64,000 nucleotides of DNA from Octadecabacter algicola. Lineage in GTDB: Bacteria; Pseudomonadota; Alphaproteobacteria; Rhodobacterales; Rhodobacteraceae. The stretch lies in the NCBI RefSeq assembly GCF_021532625.1, contig NZ_JAKGAR010000003.1:248001-312000 (forward strand), given 5' to 3'. Under the pieces are notes generated by a model. It searched no databases. It worked only from the letters and a program-made list of their open reading frames with translations, and was not told where the DNA came from. This document shows positions 38,666 through 48,082 of the stretch, piece by piece (the stretch's first letter is position 1; each line of letters opens with the position of its first letter). The position numbers and the translations under genes were made by a program.

Positions 38666-38752
38666 TTACCCTTTCAGGAGGTTTGGAAAACCATGCCAAA
38701 GGTTTACGCAAAGGTCACTTTAAACGCGACGTCACCCGCCCCCTACCCAAAC

Positions 38753-39142
38753 TTAGCCGTTGTCAGCGGTTTCAACACAGTGACGGCGGAATGCCTTTTT
38801 GAGCATATCAAGCTCAGCGCGAACCAACGACAGCTCAGCGCGAATGTCTTCGGCCAGCGCATCACCTGCGATGATTGAGAAATTCCCCAACACCGTGTCT
38901 TCGTGTCGGTCCGCAATAACGAAGGTCTGAACACCATCAGAAATCCGATTAGCCGGAATGGGAACGCTGATGACCCAGTGTTCTTCAACACGGTCCTCTT
39001 CGACGACAACGCCATCAACCGCAAAATCCAGATGAGTGACTTCGATGTTCGGTTGCCAATCCGCCCGCCCACGGTGTTTCAGAGCGCCATACCAGACGCC
39101 TTCAGCAAGCCGCAGTTTTGTCAGTTCGATCGTTTCGGACAT
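38753..39142 (-). CDS. conserved protein of unknown function
   Basis: A 129-residue soluble protein with no signal peptide. It starts with a beta-rich part (WYGALKHRGRADWQPNIEVTHLD) and ends in a charged helix (EDIRAELSLVRAELDMLKKAFRRH) that looks like a coiled coil. A good ribosome binding site (AGGAG, 7 bases) supports the start. It follows the 257-residue gene by 9 bp on the same strand, so the two are likely co-expressed. I do not recognise a family. Confidence 0.72.
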   Translation of the reverse strand: MSETIELTKLRLAEGVWYGALKHRGRADWQPNIEVTHLDFAVDGVVVEEDRVEEHWVISVPIPANRISDGVQTFVIADRHEDTVLGNFSIIAGDALAEDIRAELSLVRAELDMLKKAFRRHCVETADNG

Positions 39143-39151
39143 AGCGGTCTC

Positions 39152-39925
39152 CTACAGGTCAGCGCGTGGATTGCGTGAGAATGTGACGTCACGCAACGTG
39201 ACTTGGTTCATTTCCGGCCCCTCAAAAATCAGATCGACCCACATGGATTCAACCCGTTTTTCATTCAGCTTGGTATAGGCGAGATCAAATTCCACCATCA
39301 CTTTGTCATCGTTCAGGGGCAGTTCACGAACAATCTGTTCCGTGTTCGGACCATGGCGCACGTTCAGTCGGGCAAAAATCTCGAGCGGTTTTTCGACCTC
39401 TACGATGACTTCCATACGAACGAGGTGGCTTCTCAGAAGCCCATCACAGGAACTATCAGGTAAGTTGAGAACAAGGCTAAGGAAGGACCCATCGAACCGG
39501 AACACGTCCATTCGTAGTCCGTAAGGTGCGAGGTCCGCTTCTCTTGAGTTGCGCAATTGGCGAAGCGACAGTTCTGAGATGTGACAATCATGGAAGATCG
39601 TAACCTCGTCACCAAGACGCGTTTTGCTTTCAACGGCACTGAGCCCTTTAAACGGTAATGCACCGCGCCAAAGCTGTGGGCGCCAAGACCAATCCGTGCC
39701 GGCAGGTTTAGGAAAGGACATAGAACCGATCCGCGGCAAAGCAAGACGATTGTCCGCTTGGTGCGTGAGTTCATCCAGATTGTGGCGTAGGAGTTGGGCC
39801 TCGGTTCGTTGTCGACGCAGGGTCGTCAAATCAGTCGAGCCAGCCTTATTAGCCGCACGCGACCAAAACGCCCGCGCACGACGCAACAGCGCCTTCTCCA
39901 ACATACCTATGTTTTCTTTGCCCAT
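39152..39925 (-). CDS. conserved protein, possibly DUF6478
   Basis: A soluble protein of about 257 residues with a basic N-terminal helix (MLEKALLRRARAFWSRAANK). The middle is Trp-rich (TDWSWRPQLWRGALPF) and then beta-rich, with repeated strands (TIFHDCHISELSLRQLRN, FRFDGSFLSLVLNLPDSS). I tentatively associate it with the alphaproteobacterial family DUF6478, from memory of its WRP-WRG segments. The start could also be TTG 39934 or ATG 39904. It pairs with the 129-residue gene downstream. Function unknown. Confidence 0.7.
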   Translation of the reverse strand: MGKENIGMLEKALLRRARAFWSRAANKAGSTDLTTLRRQRTEAQLLRHNLDELTHQADNRLALPRIGSMSFPKPAGTDWSWRPQLWRGALPFKGLSAVESKTRLGDEVTIFHDCHISELSLRQLRNSREADLAPYGLRMDVFRFDGSFLSLVLNLPDSSCDGLLRSHLVRMEVIVEVEKPLEIFARLNVRHGPNTEQIVRELPLNDDKVMVEFDLAYTKLNEKRVESMWVDLIFEGPEMNQVTLRDVTFSRNPRADL

Positions 39926-40011
39926 GGGTCCCAAACGAATCTAATTTTCGACACCATACCTGCCAAATTGTTTCAGGAAAGGAAACAATTAGCGGGAATT
40001 TCCCACTAGAA

Positions 40012-40683
40012 TCAGCCGTTTTCTTTTGGAGTGTCGGCGGAAGTGTTGACCTCAACGAACTCCTCCAAAGCCGCCCCCATCAAGCGTTCACCTTCGCTAC
40101 GGCTGAGCTCGTTACGCTCAAAACTCAATACAGTGATCGTAACCAAGCGCCCCTTCACATCCAAGAACCCACGCCATTGCGGACCGGTTGTTCCCTGGAA
40201 TACGGGGCCGGAAGCATCTTCGAACCGTGCCAATACCCTGCCATCGCCAGCAATGGTCGTGACCTCGCCAACACTGGCGGTGTCACTGTCAGCAGCCAAC
40301 AGACCTCGACCTGCCTCGGTCTCAAGAAAAGCCGCGAACGCCTCTTCGTTGCCTGCAACGCTAGAGGTCTCATCTGCGCCGACTTGTACAGTAATCAGCC
40401 CATCCAAGCTTGGCATGATGGCGGCATCTTCCGACATCAATGCACATCCCGCCATCACCGCGAACCCTCGGCGGGCATTGCTGGCTGCTTGGTCCACACA
40501 ATAACCCTCTGGACCCCGAACCAAGACATCTCCCTGCATGAGCGATAGCGTCCGAATGCCTTGAGCCGTCGCGTCGCTCGGCGCACCAATACGTGACAAA
40601 CCATCGGTCACTGCGCCTGAAACGTCCTCACACCCGACCAAACCGAAAGCAGCAACCGCCAGAACACACGCGCGCACTGACAT
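40012..40683 (-). CDS. putative lipoprotein
   Basis: A 223-residue protein with a lipoprotein signal (VRACVLAVAAFGLVGC; acylated Cys at 18). The mature part includes GYCVDQAASNARRGFAVMAGCALM, a pair of cysteines 19 residues apart, and ends acidic (EFVEVNTSADTPKENG). It follows ilvD by 3 bp and is probably co-transcribed, but there is no functional link that I can see. Proteins of this form are common in Rhodobacterales; no domain recognised. Confidence 0.72.
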   Translation of the reverse strand: MSVRACVLAVAAFGLVGCEDVSGAVTDGLSRIGAPSDATAQGIRTLSLMQGDVLVRGPEGYCVDQAASNARRGFAVMAGCALMSEDAAIMPSLDGLITVQVGADETSSVAGNEEAFAAFLETEAGRGLLAADSDTASVGEVTTIAGDGRVLARFEDASGPVFQGTTGPQWRGFLDVKGRLVTITVLSFERNELSRSEGERLMGAALEEFVEVNTSADTPKENG

Positions 40684-40686
40684 GAT

Positions 40687-42450
40687 TTAAAGGTCCATGT
40701 AGATGTGGCGTTCTTCCTTGGCACCCGGATGGGTAACCGCACCTTGTTGAGCGCCGCCCACCAATTTGGCGTACTTCCAAAGCGCGCCGGACGAATAGAT
40801 CGTCTCACGAGGTCCAGCCCAATCGGCCTTGCGCTGTGCGATTTCGTCATCTGACAGATCAACTGACAATTCACCCGTCACCGCATCAATAGTGATCACA
40901 TCACCATCCTTGAGAAGACCAATCGGCCCACCGCGATAGGCCTCTGGGCCAACGTGTCCGACACAGAAACCGCGGGTCGCACCCGAGAAACGGCCATCGG
41001 TGATCAGTGCAACTTTCTTGCCCATGCCCTGACCGGACAGTGCAGCTGTCGTCGCCAACATTTCACGCATACCAGGACCACCTGCTGGGCCTTCGTTGCG
41101 AATAACCAGAACTTCACCTTCTTTGTATTCACGCTTTTTCACGGCATCGAATGCTTCTTCTTCGCACTCAAACACACGGGCAGGCCCTGTGAACGATTGC
41201 TCATCAGCGGACATCCCAGCTACTTTTACGATCGCACCTTCCGGCGCGAGGTTGCCTTTTAGTCCAACAACGCCACCTGTTGAGGTGATCGGTGCTTCGA
41301 CAGGATAGATGACGCGGCCATCGGCCTCACGCTCGATCAGGTCCAACTCGTGACCCATGCTTTCACCGGTCGCTGTCATGCAGTCTTCGTGCATCAGGCC
41401 AGCTTTGCGAAGCTCTTTCATCACAACCGGCACACCGCCGGACTCGTAAAGGTCTTTCGCAACATACTGACCGCCCGGCTTCAGATCGACAAAATAAGGC
41501 GTCTCGCGGAAGATGTCGCAAACATCAAACAAATCAAAATCAATGCCCGCTTCATGGGCGATGGCAGGAAGGTGCAAGCCAGCGTTCGTTGATCCACCCG
41601 TACAAGCCACAACACGCGCTGCGTTTTCCAGTGACTTACGCGTCACCACATCACGTGCGCGGATATTCTTGGCGATCAAGTTCATCACGGCTTCGCCGGA
41701 GGCTTTGCCATACTGGTCACGGCTTTCATACGGCGCTGGTGCACCAGATGAATTCATCAACGCCAACCCGATTGCTTCAGACACACAAGCCATTGTATTG
41801 GCGGTAAACTGGCCGCCGCAGGCGCCAGCAGACGGGCAAGCCACACGTTCGAGAATTTCAAGCTCAGCTTCGGTCATGGTCCCGTTTTGCTGACGGCCCA
41901 CGGCTTCGAACATGTCTTGTACCGTCAGATCACGATCCGCAAAGTCATCTGGCACACTTGCGCCCACAGGTGCGCGGCCCGGGAGGATCGACCCCCCATA
42001 AATGAATACAGACGGCGTGTTCAAACGCACCATCGCCATCATCATCCCCGGCAATGATTTGTCACAGCCCGCAAGGCCAACAATCGCATCATAGGAATGA
42101 CCGCGCATAGTCAACTCAACAGTGTCAGCAATCGCTTCGCGGGACGCCAACGAAGAACGCATACCTTCATGACCCATCGCGATGCCGTCTGTAACAGTGA
42201 TTGTCGTGAACTCACGGGGTGTACCGTGGGCTGTTTTGACGCCCATCTTAACAGACTGTGCTTGACGGTTCAGCGCTATGTTACAAGGCGCAGCTTCGTT
42301 CCAACATGTCGCAACACCAACCAGCGGTTGGTAAATCTCTTCCTCGGTCATGCCCATGGCGTAGTAATAAGACCGGTGTGGCGCGCGCGCAGGTCCTTCA
42401 GTGACGTGGCGGCTCGGCAGGTTGGTTTTATCTGTACGGGTGTTGGTCAT
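40687..42450 (-). CDS. ilvD: dihydroxy-acid dehydratase
   Basis: Dehydrates 2,3-dihydroxy-isovalerate and -methylvalerate in valine, isoleucine and leucine synthesis. It has 587 residues. The Fe-S cluster cysteines are in [22 protein letters not shown] and [16 protein letters not shown]. The C-terminal domain shows [11 protein letters not shown] and [12 protein letters not shown]. It is divergent from the ACT-domain gene and upstream of a lipoprotein gene. The cysteine pattern is complete, so it should be active. Confidence 0.96.
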   Translation of the reverse strand: MTNTRTDKTNLPSRHVTEGPARAPHRSYYYAMGMTEEEIYQPLVGVATCWNEAAPCNIALNRQAQSVKMGVKTAHGTPREFTTITVTDGIAMGHEGMRSSLASREAIADTVELTMRGHSYDAIVGLAGCDKSLPGMMMAMVRLNTPSVFIYGGSILPGRAPVGASVPDDFADRDLTVQDMFEAVGRQQNGTMTEAELEILERVACPSAGACGGQFTANTMACVSEAIGLALMNSSGAPAPYESRDQYGKASGEAVMNLIAKNIRARDVVTRKSLENAARVVACTGGSTNAGLHLPAIAHEAGIDFDLFDVCDIFRETPYFVDLKPGGQYVAKDLYESGGVPVVMKELRKAGLMHEDCMTATGESMGHELDLIEREADGRVIYPVEAPITSTGGVVGLKGNLAPEGAIVKVAGMSADEQSFTGPARVFECEEEAFDAVKKREYKEGEVLVIRNEGPAGGPGMREMLATTAALSGQGMGKKVALITDGRFSGATRGFCVGHVGPEAYRGGPIGLLKDGDVITIDAVTGELSVDLSDDEIAQRKADWAGPRETIYSSGALWKYAKLVGGAQQGAVTHPGAKEERHIYMDL

Positions 42451-42563
42451 GACAGTGTCCTTCGCAAAAGTAAGTTGGAAACGGTCTAAATTGCGCGGGC
42501 CAACGGGGCAAGGGCCGAAAGACGGCTATTCCAACCCGCAGCGAAATAACGCACCTTTGGGAA

Positions 42564-42935
42564 ATGAAGCTTTCGTTTTCTACTTTGACAGGCGGCTATA
42601 GCATTTGTCGCCTTGCCGCTGACGCTCCCCTGCCAGATTGGGCTGAGGGTGACGGGTTGGTCAGCATCACCCGCGCCGAAGACGAACTGTCGATCGTTTG
42701 CCTGTCCGAACGCGCACCATTGGACGCCGATCATGGTTGGAGCGCGCTGCGCGTCGACACTGTGGCCGAACTAGACGAACCCGGTGTTGTGATGGCCGCC
42801 GTCACTCCGATTTCATCCGCAGGCTTAGGTGTATTCGTGATCTCGACCCACTTGCGAGACTACCTTTTGGTGCGAACAGCTGAAATAGACAGGGCCAGAA
42901 CTGCCCTCATTGGTGCTGGGCATGATTTCACCTGA
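42564..42935 (+). CDS. ACT-domain protein
   Basis: A 123-residue protein with a ligand-binding ACT fold of the CASTOR/ACT_7 kind: DELSIVCLSERAP, GWSALRVDTVAELDEPGVVMAAVTPIS, and FVISTHLRDYLLVRT. ACT domains bind amino acids. This one has no catalytic partner and probably acts as a sensor. It is divergent from ilvD (113 bp between starts), which fits amino-acid sensing (inference). GGGAA directly precedes the ATG, which is close for a ribosome binding site. Confidence 0.85.
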   Translation: MKLSFSTLTGGYSICRLAADAPLPDWAEGDGLVSITRAEDELSIVCLSERAPLDADHGWSALRVDTVAELDEPGVVMAAVTPISSAGLGVFVISTHLRDYLLVRTAEIDRARTALIGAGHDFT

Positions 42936-43041
42936 GACACGATCTGCATGATATATGGCATAAGCGGACTTCAACGGCGGCTCTGATTGCAATTCGCCCA
43001 CGGGCGGCTTATTTCGAACGCAACGTCATAAGAGGCCACGC

Positions 43042-43980
43042 ATGAACTGGATTTCCAACTACGTCCGCCCACGGATCAATTCAATTTTCTCGCGCCGTGA
43101 GGTGCCTGAAAACCTGTGGAGCAAGTGCACCGAGTGTGGAACTATGTTGTTTCACCGTGAACTGGCAGAAAACCTGAATGTCTGCACCTCATGCGGACAC
43201 CACATGGGGATCACGCCGCGTGATCGGTTTCTTGCGCTTTTCGACGGCGGTGTCTTTGTAGAGGTCGACGTGCCAGCCCCCACCGCTGATCCGCTGAACT
43301 TTCGCGATCAAAAGAAATACCCTGACCGGATGAAGGCCGCTTTGCGCAACACCGGCGAAAAAGAGGCCATGTTAGTCGTTGAGGGCGAGATTGGCCGCAC
43401 GCCTATCGTGGCGGCGGCGCAGGACTTCAGCTTTATGGGTGGGTCAATGGGCATGTATGTCGGCAACGCCATCATTGCCGCCGCGACGCGCGCGGTTGAA
43501 CTGGGTCGCCCGCTTGTGTTGTTTTCCGCTGCAGGCGGTGCACGTATGCAAGAAGGCATCCTGTCATTAATGCAAATGCCGCGCACGACTGTCGCAGTCG
43601 AAATGCTGAAAGAAGCAGGCCTTCCTTATATCGTTGTCCTTACCCACCCGACGACGGGCGGCGTGACCGCGTCTTATGCAATGCTGGGGGATGTGCACAT
43701 CGCCGAACCCAATGCTCTGATCTGTTTTGCGGGACCTCGCGTGATTGAGCAAACGATCCGAGAGAAGCTTCCCGAAGGTTTCCAACGGGCTGAATACTTG
43801 CTGGATCACGGAATGCTGGACCGCGTGACGCCACGCGGAAAAATGCGCGAGGAATTGATCACAATCACGCGCATGCTAATGGACCTGCCACCCGCAATTG
43901 CAGGCGACTTACCCGCACCTGACCATGAGGCAGAAGACACCCCCGATGAGGTCGCACCTGCCGAGGATGCGAAAGAGTGA
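43042..43980 (+). CDS. accD: acetyl-CoA carboxylase carboxyltransferase beta subunit
   Basis: A 312-residue beta subunit of the carboxyltransferase that makes malonyl-CoA for fatty-acid synthesis. The N-terminal zinc ribbon has four cysteines (CTECG and CTSCG). The crotonase-type core is visible in [16 protein letters not shown] and [15 protein letters not shown]. The tail is acidic ([17 protein letters not shown]). Its TGA overlaps the GTG of folC, the conserved accD-folC arrangement. The alpha subunit accA is not in the window. Confidence 0.96.
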   Translation: MNWISNYVRPRINSIFSRREVPENLWSKCTECGTMLFHRELAENLNVCTSCGHHMGITPRDRFLALFDGGVFVEVDVPAPTADPLNFRDQKKYPDRMKAALRNTGEKEAMLVVEGEIGRTPIVAAAQDFSFMGGSMGMYVGNAIIAAATRAVELGRPLVLFSAAGGARMQEGILSLMQMPRTTVAVEMLKEAGLPYIVVLTHPTTGGVTASYAMLGDVHIAEPNALICFAGPRVIEQTIREKLPEGFQRAEYLLDHGMLDRVTPRGKMREELITITRMLMDLPPAIAGDLPAPDHEAEDTPDEVAPAEDAKE

Positions 43981-45245
43981 CGAATGGATCGGACATCATC
44001 CTTGAACGGATGATGGCACTGCACCCGAAGATCATCGATCTAACGCTTGATCGTATGTGGCGATTGCTCGATGCGTTGGGCAATCCGCAAGACCAACTCC
44101 CCCCCGTGATCCATATCGCTGGCACCAATGGCAAAGGATCCACCCAAGCCATGATCCGTGCAGGCCTTGAGGCGCAGGGCAAGCGCGTTCACGCCTATAC
44201 GTCGCCACACCTAGCCCGCTTCCATGAACGCATCCGGCTGGCCGGTGAACTGATCTCAGAAGATGCCCTCACCGCGGCCTTGGATCGCTGCTACACAGCC
44301 AACAACGGTGAAAACATCACCTATTTCGAGATCACCACCTGCGCCGCGCTTTTGGCATTTTCTGAAACGCCCGCGGATTACACACTCCTCGAGGTCGGCC
44401 TTGGTGGCAGGTTGGATGCAACCAATGTGATGGACCCAATGGTTAGTATCATCACGCCAATCGATCTCGATCATCAGCAGTTCTTGGGCGACACGCTAAC
44501 CGAAATCGCTGGCGAAAAGGCTGGTATCATTAAACGTGGGGTGCCCTGTATCGTTGGCCCCCAGCACGACGAAGCCATGGATGTTATTGAACACACTGCC
44601 GCCCGTCTCGGCGCGCCGGTGATCGCTTACGGACAGCATTTTCACATCAGCGAGGAACACGGGCGGCTGATCTATCAGGACGAAACCGGACTGTTGGATT
44701 TGCCGTTGCCCGCCCTTCCCGGACCACATCAAGTGCAGAACGCAGGCGCAGTATTGGCAACCTTACGCCATCTCGGAGCGAGCGAGACCGCTTGCGAAGC
44801 TGCTATGTCGCGCGCCACTTGGCCCGCTCGAATGGAACGGCTGCGCGAAGGCAAAGTAGTAGATCACGCAGCTCCAGCAGAAATTTGGCTGGACGGGGGG
44901 CATAACCCTGCCGCCGGGCGCGCAATCGCGGCAACGTTTTCGGCGTTGCCCAAACGTCCAACCCACCTCATCTGTGGCATGCTCAACACCAAAGACGTTG
45001 TCGGCTTCATGGAACCGCTCTCACACTTTGCGGAAAGCCTGACAGCCGTTGCCATTCCCGGTGAAAAAAACACCCTTCCCGCAAAAGACACTGCCACCGC
45101 CGCAACTACAGCAGGTATCTCGGCAGAAACTGCGCCGAACTTATTTGCTGCGATCGACACGATTTGCGCGCACACACCCAACGCGCGCATTCTGATTTGT
45201 GGGTCTTTGTATTTCGCGGGTCACGTTATGCGGGAAAATGCCTAA
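43977..45245 (+). CDS. folC: folylpolyglutamate/dihydrofolate synthase
   Basis: Adds glutamate to dihydropteroate and to folates. It has 422 residues. The ATP-binding loop is [11 protein letters not shown], the Mur-ligase motifs are [14 protein letters not shown] and [15 protein letters not shown], and the C-terminal domain has [11 protein letters not shown]. The GTG start is fixed by the GTGA overlap with accD. The gene is followed by a weak hairpin (CGACTT and AAGTCG) and then the exported-protein cluster. Confidence 0.95.
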   Translation: MTNGSDIILERMMALHPKIIDLTLDRMWRLLDALGNPQDQLPPVIHIAGTNGKGSTQAMIRAGLEAQGKRVHAYTSPHLARFHERIRLAGELISEDALTAALDRCYTANNGENITYFEITTCAALLAFSETPADYTLLEVGLGGRLDATNVMDPMVSIITPIDLDHQQFLGDTLTEIAGEKAGIIKRGVPCIVGPQHDEAMDVIEHTAARLGAPVIAYGQHFHISEEHGRLIYQDETGLLDLPLPALPGPHQVQNAGAVLATLRHLGASETACEAAMSRATWPARMERLREGKVVDHAAPAEIWLDGGHNPAAGRAIAATFSALPKRPTHLICGMLNTKDVVGFMEPLSHFAESLTAVAIPGEKNTLPAKDTATAATTAGISAETAPNLFAAIDTICAHTPNARILICGSLYFAGHVMRENA

Positions 45246-45291
45246 CCAAACGACTTTGATCCACAAGTCGCGCTATTGAATAAATGGCCTC

Positions 45292-45837
45292 ATGTTACGT
45301 GTTTTGATCTTAAGCCTTTTGGCGACCCCTGCCGCAGCCGTTGACTATGAATTCTGCTGGGTCGGAGCGAACGGATATCGAATGGCAGGCACAATGACTG
45401 TCGAAGATGCCGCTGTCGGAAACCAATTTCGCAACCGCCGTTTGGTGACCGAAGAAAGTGTTCTAGCGTTCGAAATAAATGGTTTTCAAGATGGTAAGCC
45501 GCTTGGATCTTGGTCCCTTGATCAAGAGACACCACAAACCAGTTGGCACCTGAATTTCGACCCTGTCGCGATGGTATTTCCGACTGGCGGATCCACTTTC
45601 GGGACCGAGGGCCAACAATGGAATGCCAGCGGTCGCGTTAACAATTGCGGCACACCAGGTTTCGGATTTAACTCTGGAAACGGGGGGCAAGATGTCTGTG
45701 TTGATGATGTTTATCGTGTCGACAGCTTGATTGACGCCAAGACTCCGTTTTTCGTCTACCCTCTCGGGGATGGCCCAAGTTGCATTGGGTCCCCGCTACT
45801 TGGTAGCCTGTTAACACCGCGGGCGTCCGTCTCATGA
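45292..45837 (+). CDS. secreted four-cysteine protein, paralogue 1
   Basis: A 181-residue exported protein with the signal peptide MLRVLILSLLATPAAA. The mature part has four cysteines at FCW, NNCG, DVCV and PSCIG, giving two likely disulfides. Conserved blocks shared with the next gene are NGYR-GTM, TSW-L-FDP, MVF-TGG and CG-PGFGFNSG. This suggests a compact beta-sandwich, but I do not recognise the family. It is followed 31 bp later by a paralogue with the identical signal peptide. It has no transmembrane anchor, so it is periplasmic or secreted. Confidence 0.75.
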   Translation: MLRVLILSLLATPAAAVDYEFCWVGANGYRMAGTMTVEDAAVGNQFRNRRLVTEESVLAFEINGFQDGKPLGSWSLDQETPQTSWHLNFDPVAMVFPTGGSTFGTEGQQWNASGRVNNCGTPGFGFNSGNGGQDVCVDDVYRVDSLIDAKTPFFVYPLGDGPSCIGSPLLGSLLTPRASVS

Positions 45838-45868
45838 AACCACGAGCGCGATTATAAGATAGGTCTCT

Positions 45869-46405
45869 ATGTTACGTGTTTTGATCCTGAGCCTTTTGGC
45901 CACCCCTGCCGCCGCCGCTGATTTCGAATTCTGTTGGGAGGGCGACAATGGCTATCGCTTGGAAGGGACGATGCGCGTTCCCGATGCGCTTATGAACCGA
46001 TCCCTTTTAACACATGACGACGTTACAGGGTTCTTCATCCAAGGCTTTAAGGACGATGTTCCGTTAGGAGCTTGGGATCTCAGCCAACTTGGACCCTCGA
46101 CCAGTTGGAACCTGTCCTTCGATCCACGTGGAATGGTTTTCCATACAGGCGGCATGCACGACAGTGAAAAAGGCCAAGCATGGAACGCTGGTGGGCGGGC
46201 CGATGACTGTGGCGATCCGGGGTTCGGGTTCAATTCCGGCACAAATGCGCAGGACCTGTGTGTTAACAACGTTTGGCACACGGACAGCATGATTAGCCGC
46301 TACACGCGATTTCCAGTCTTCGTTGCCGGCTCCGCAGACCTTGATTGTGGTGGCGTGGCGCTACTTGGTGGCCTCCCGCGTTCTGCGCAATCAGCAAGCG
46401 AATAA
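45869..46405 (+). CDS. secreted four-cysteine protein, paralogue 2
   Basis: A 178-residue protein paralogous to the previous gene. The 16-residue signal peptide is identical and its DNA nearly so, while the mature part matches in about half its positions by eye. The four cysteines are in equivalent places (FCW, DDCG, DLCV, LDCGG). A four-residue deletion relative to paralogue 1 lies before the NRSLLT segment. Same blocks TSW-L-FDP and CGDPGFGFNSG. AGG 6 bases upstream serves as a weak ribosome binding site. Function unknown. Confidence 0.75.
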   Translation: MLRVLILSLLATPAAAADFEFCWEGDNGYRLEGTMRVPDALMNRSLLTHDDVTGFFIQGFKDDVPLGAWDLSQLGPSTSWNLSFDPRGMVFHTGGMHDSEKGQAWNAGGRADDCGDPGFGFNSGTNAQDLCVNNVWHTDSMISRYTRFPVFVAGSADLDCGGVALLGGLPRSAQSASE

Positions 46406-46448
46406 GCGTTTAAATACAAAAAAATCGAACCAGTGATTCGTTTTTCCT

Positions 46449-46478
46449 TTGACGACTGATTCGCGATACCTCTATATC
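46449..46478 (+). promoter_or_regulatory. candidate sigma-70 promoter
   Basis: TTGACG (46449-46454) and TATATC (46473-46478) separated by 18 bases, about 80 bp before the first rhodanese-like gene. A small imperfect hairpin with a T-run lies just upstream and may end the preceding transcript. Confidence 0.5.
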
Positions 46479-46556
46479 TGTTTGAAACGTCTAGCTGTGC
46501 TATGGGTCTGCCAAGAAGCCCACTACATCTAGAACGAATTCGTTGGGGGACGAGGG

Positions 46557-47171
46557 ATGAACCGCACTGCGTTTGCGTGCACATTGATCGGGTTGGCCAC
46601 AGTTTCTGCGGCCGAGACGTTCCCTGTGACGGAGGACGCGGTATTTACGTTTCAGGGCGAAGAAATCGTCATCTCCCGCACGAGCGTTATTGCCCCCGCC
46701 ACGATCACCGCATTGACGCAGATAAGCGCGACCTGCGCAGCGCCCTGTCTTTCCCCAATGACAATCACCGAAAATGTCGCCACTTTGGGTGAATTGGACG
46801 TGATTCAGTTCCTGTCCTCCAAAGTCGAAACCGGTGATGGGCTGTTGGTTGATGCTCGAAACCCCGATCAGCGGACAGGGGGAATTATTCCGGCCTCCGT
46901 AAACATCCCCGCAACGACCGTTTCACCCGAAAACCCTTATCGGAATGAAATTATCATGGCACTTGGGGCAGAACAGTTTGAGGGCATCTTCGATTTCTCC
47001 GAAGCAATGTCATTGGTTGTCTTTGACGCCGGGCCAGCAACACAAGACGCCCAAACTTTGATTTTCGACTTGCTGGGCGCAGGCTATCCACCAGAAAAAA
47101 TCGCATATTATCGCGGCGGCATTCAGGTTTGGACAACCTTGGGACTTACTACCGCCGAGGCACCGCAATAA
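46557..47171 (+). CDS. exported rhodanese-fold protein lacking catalytic Cys, paralogue 1
   Basis: A 204-residue protein with a signal peptide (ACTLIGLATVSAAE). After a short beta region comes a C-x3-C motif (TCAAPCLSPM). A rhodanese domain fills the rest: GDGLLVDARNPDQR, GGIIPASVNIP and YPPEKIAYYRGGIQVW. At the active-site loop, where rhodaneses have Cys after the VVF/Y strand, the sequence is VVFDAGPATQDAQ, so the nucleophile is replaced by Asp. Apart from one signal-peptide Cys, the CxxxC pair is the only cysteine content, making it the probable functional site. A paralogue follows. Confidence 0.8.
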   Translation: MNRTAFACTLIGLATVSAAETFPVTEDAVFTFQGEEIVISRTSVIAPATITALTQISATCAAPCLSPMTITENVATLGELDVIQFLSSKVETGDGLLVDARNPDQRTGGIIPASVNIPATTVSPENPYRNEIIMALGAEQFEGIFDFSEAMSLVVFDAGPATQDAQTLIFDLLGAGYPPEKIAYYRGGIQVWTTLGLTTAEAPQ

Positions 47172-47279
47172 GCGGGCACGGCTTTTCACGCCTCTTTGTG
47201 CCACCCCTCCGGTGCGAACATCAGGGCAATTCAATACCGACCCCCTAACACAGGGTGATCGACACGATCTTGGCAGGGC

Positions 47280-47312
47280 GAGGGGGCGAGCTTTAGGCTC
47301 GTCCTCTTGTTT
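47280..47312 (+). terminator. possible terminator hairpin
   Basis: GAGGGGGCGAGC and GCTCGTCCTC can form an imperfect stem with a short loop, followed by TTGTTT. It lies in the 236-bp gap between the two rhodanese-like genes. A second inverted repeat, GGGGCGC (47339-47345) with GCGCCCC (47373-47379), lies before the next gene and could be regulatory. Confidence 0.4.
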
Positions 47313-47407
47313 AATACCGGCAGAACCTTTGGGAAATCGGGGCGCACCCATCTCAATGGTCACAAAACAATGGCGCCCCAGACGACGGAACTTAGGATTT
47401 GAACACG

Positions 47408-48064
47408 ATGAACATCGCAAGCGTAAAGGGAGTTACTCGACTGGCAGTGTCGCTTTCTGCGCTGGTGATTGGCAGCGCAGTGGAGGCACAAGATGTCCGC
47501 ATTACTACATTCAAATCCGACAGCACATTCACGTTAAATGGGCGCACATTTACGGTTTCACGCGACCAGAATAGGGACAACATCCTGACCGGTGAATTCG
47601 CGCGGACGTCTCGTGCATGCCCGCCAAATTGCCTACAACCCATGACCGCTGCGGATGGCGTTGCGACAGTTGGGGAACTTGAGGTCCTCGACTTTCTGGA
47701 AAACGAAGTCACGGACGGACGGGGGTTGCTGCTCGACACACGTGGGGCAGATGCATTTTCAAGCAGTTCCATTCTAGGCGCTGTCAACGTCCCCTACGCC
47801 ACTCTTGGATCAGATAACCGCTACCGCACCGATATCTTATTGGCCTTAGGCGCTGTCCGAACATCAAACGGCGCGTTGGATTTTCAAAATGCGATGTCGC
47901 TAACCCTATTTAGCGGTGGCGTTTGGTCCTCGGATGCCCGTACAGCCGTAAGCAACCTCATTGAGAGCGGCTACCCACCTGAAAAACTATTCTACTATCG
48001 AGGAGGCCTGCAGGCATGGATGCATGTTGGCCTAACCACGCAAGACTCAGCGAACTCTAACTAA
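47408..48064 (+). CDS. exported rhodanese-fold protein lacking catalytic Cys, paralogue 2
   Basis: A 218-residue paralogue of the preceding protein with a signal peptide (AVSLSALVIGSAVEA). It repeats the layout: an N-terminal strand region (TFTLNGRTFTVSRDQ), C-x3-C (RACPPNCLQPM), then a rhodanese domain (GRGLLLDTRGADAF, YPPEKLFYYRGGLQAW). The active-site loop reads LTLFSGGVWSSDAR, with Ser where the nucleophilic Cys should be. CxxxC supplies the only two cysteines. The ATG at 47408 is preferred to the in-frame TTG at 47399. The next gene starts 18 bp after its stop. Confidence 0.8.
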   Translation: MNIASVKGVTRLAVSLSALVIGSAVEAQDVRITTFKSDSTFTLNGRTFTVSRDQNRDNILTGEFARTSRACPPNCLQPMTAADGVATVGELEVLDFLENEVTDGRGLLLDTRGADAFSSSSILGAVNVPYATLGSDNRYRTDILLALGAVRTSNGALDFQNAMSLTLFSGGVWSSDARTAVSNLIESGYPPEKLFYYRGGLQAWMHVGLTTQDSANSN

Positions 48065-48082
48065 TCCGATGAAGGCTTAACC

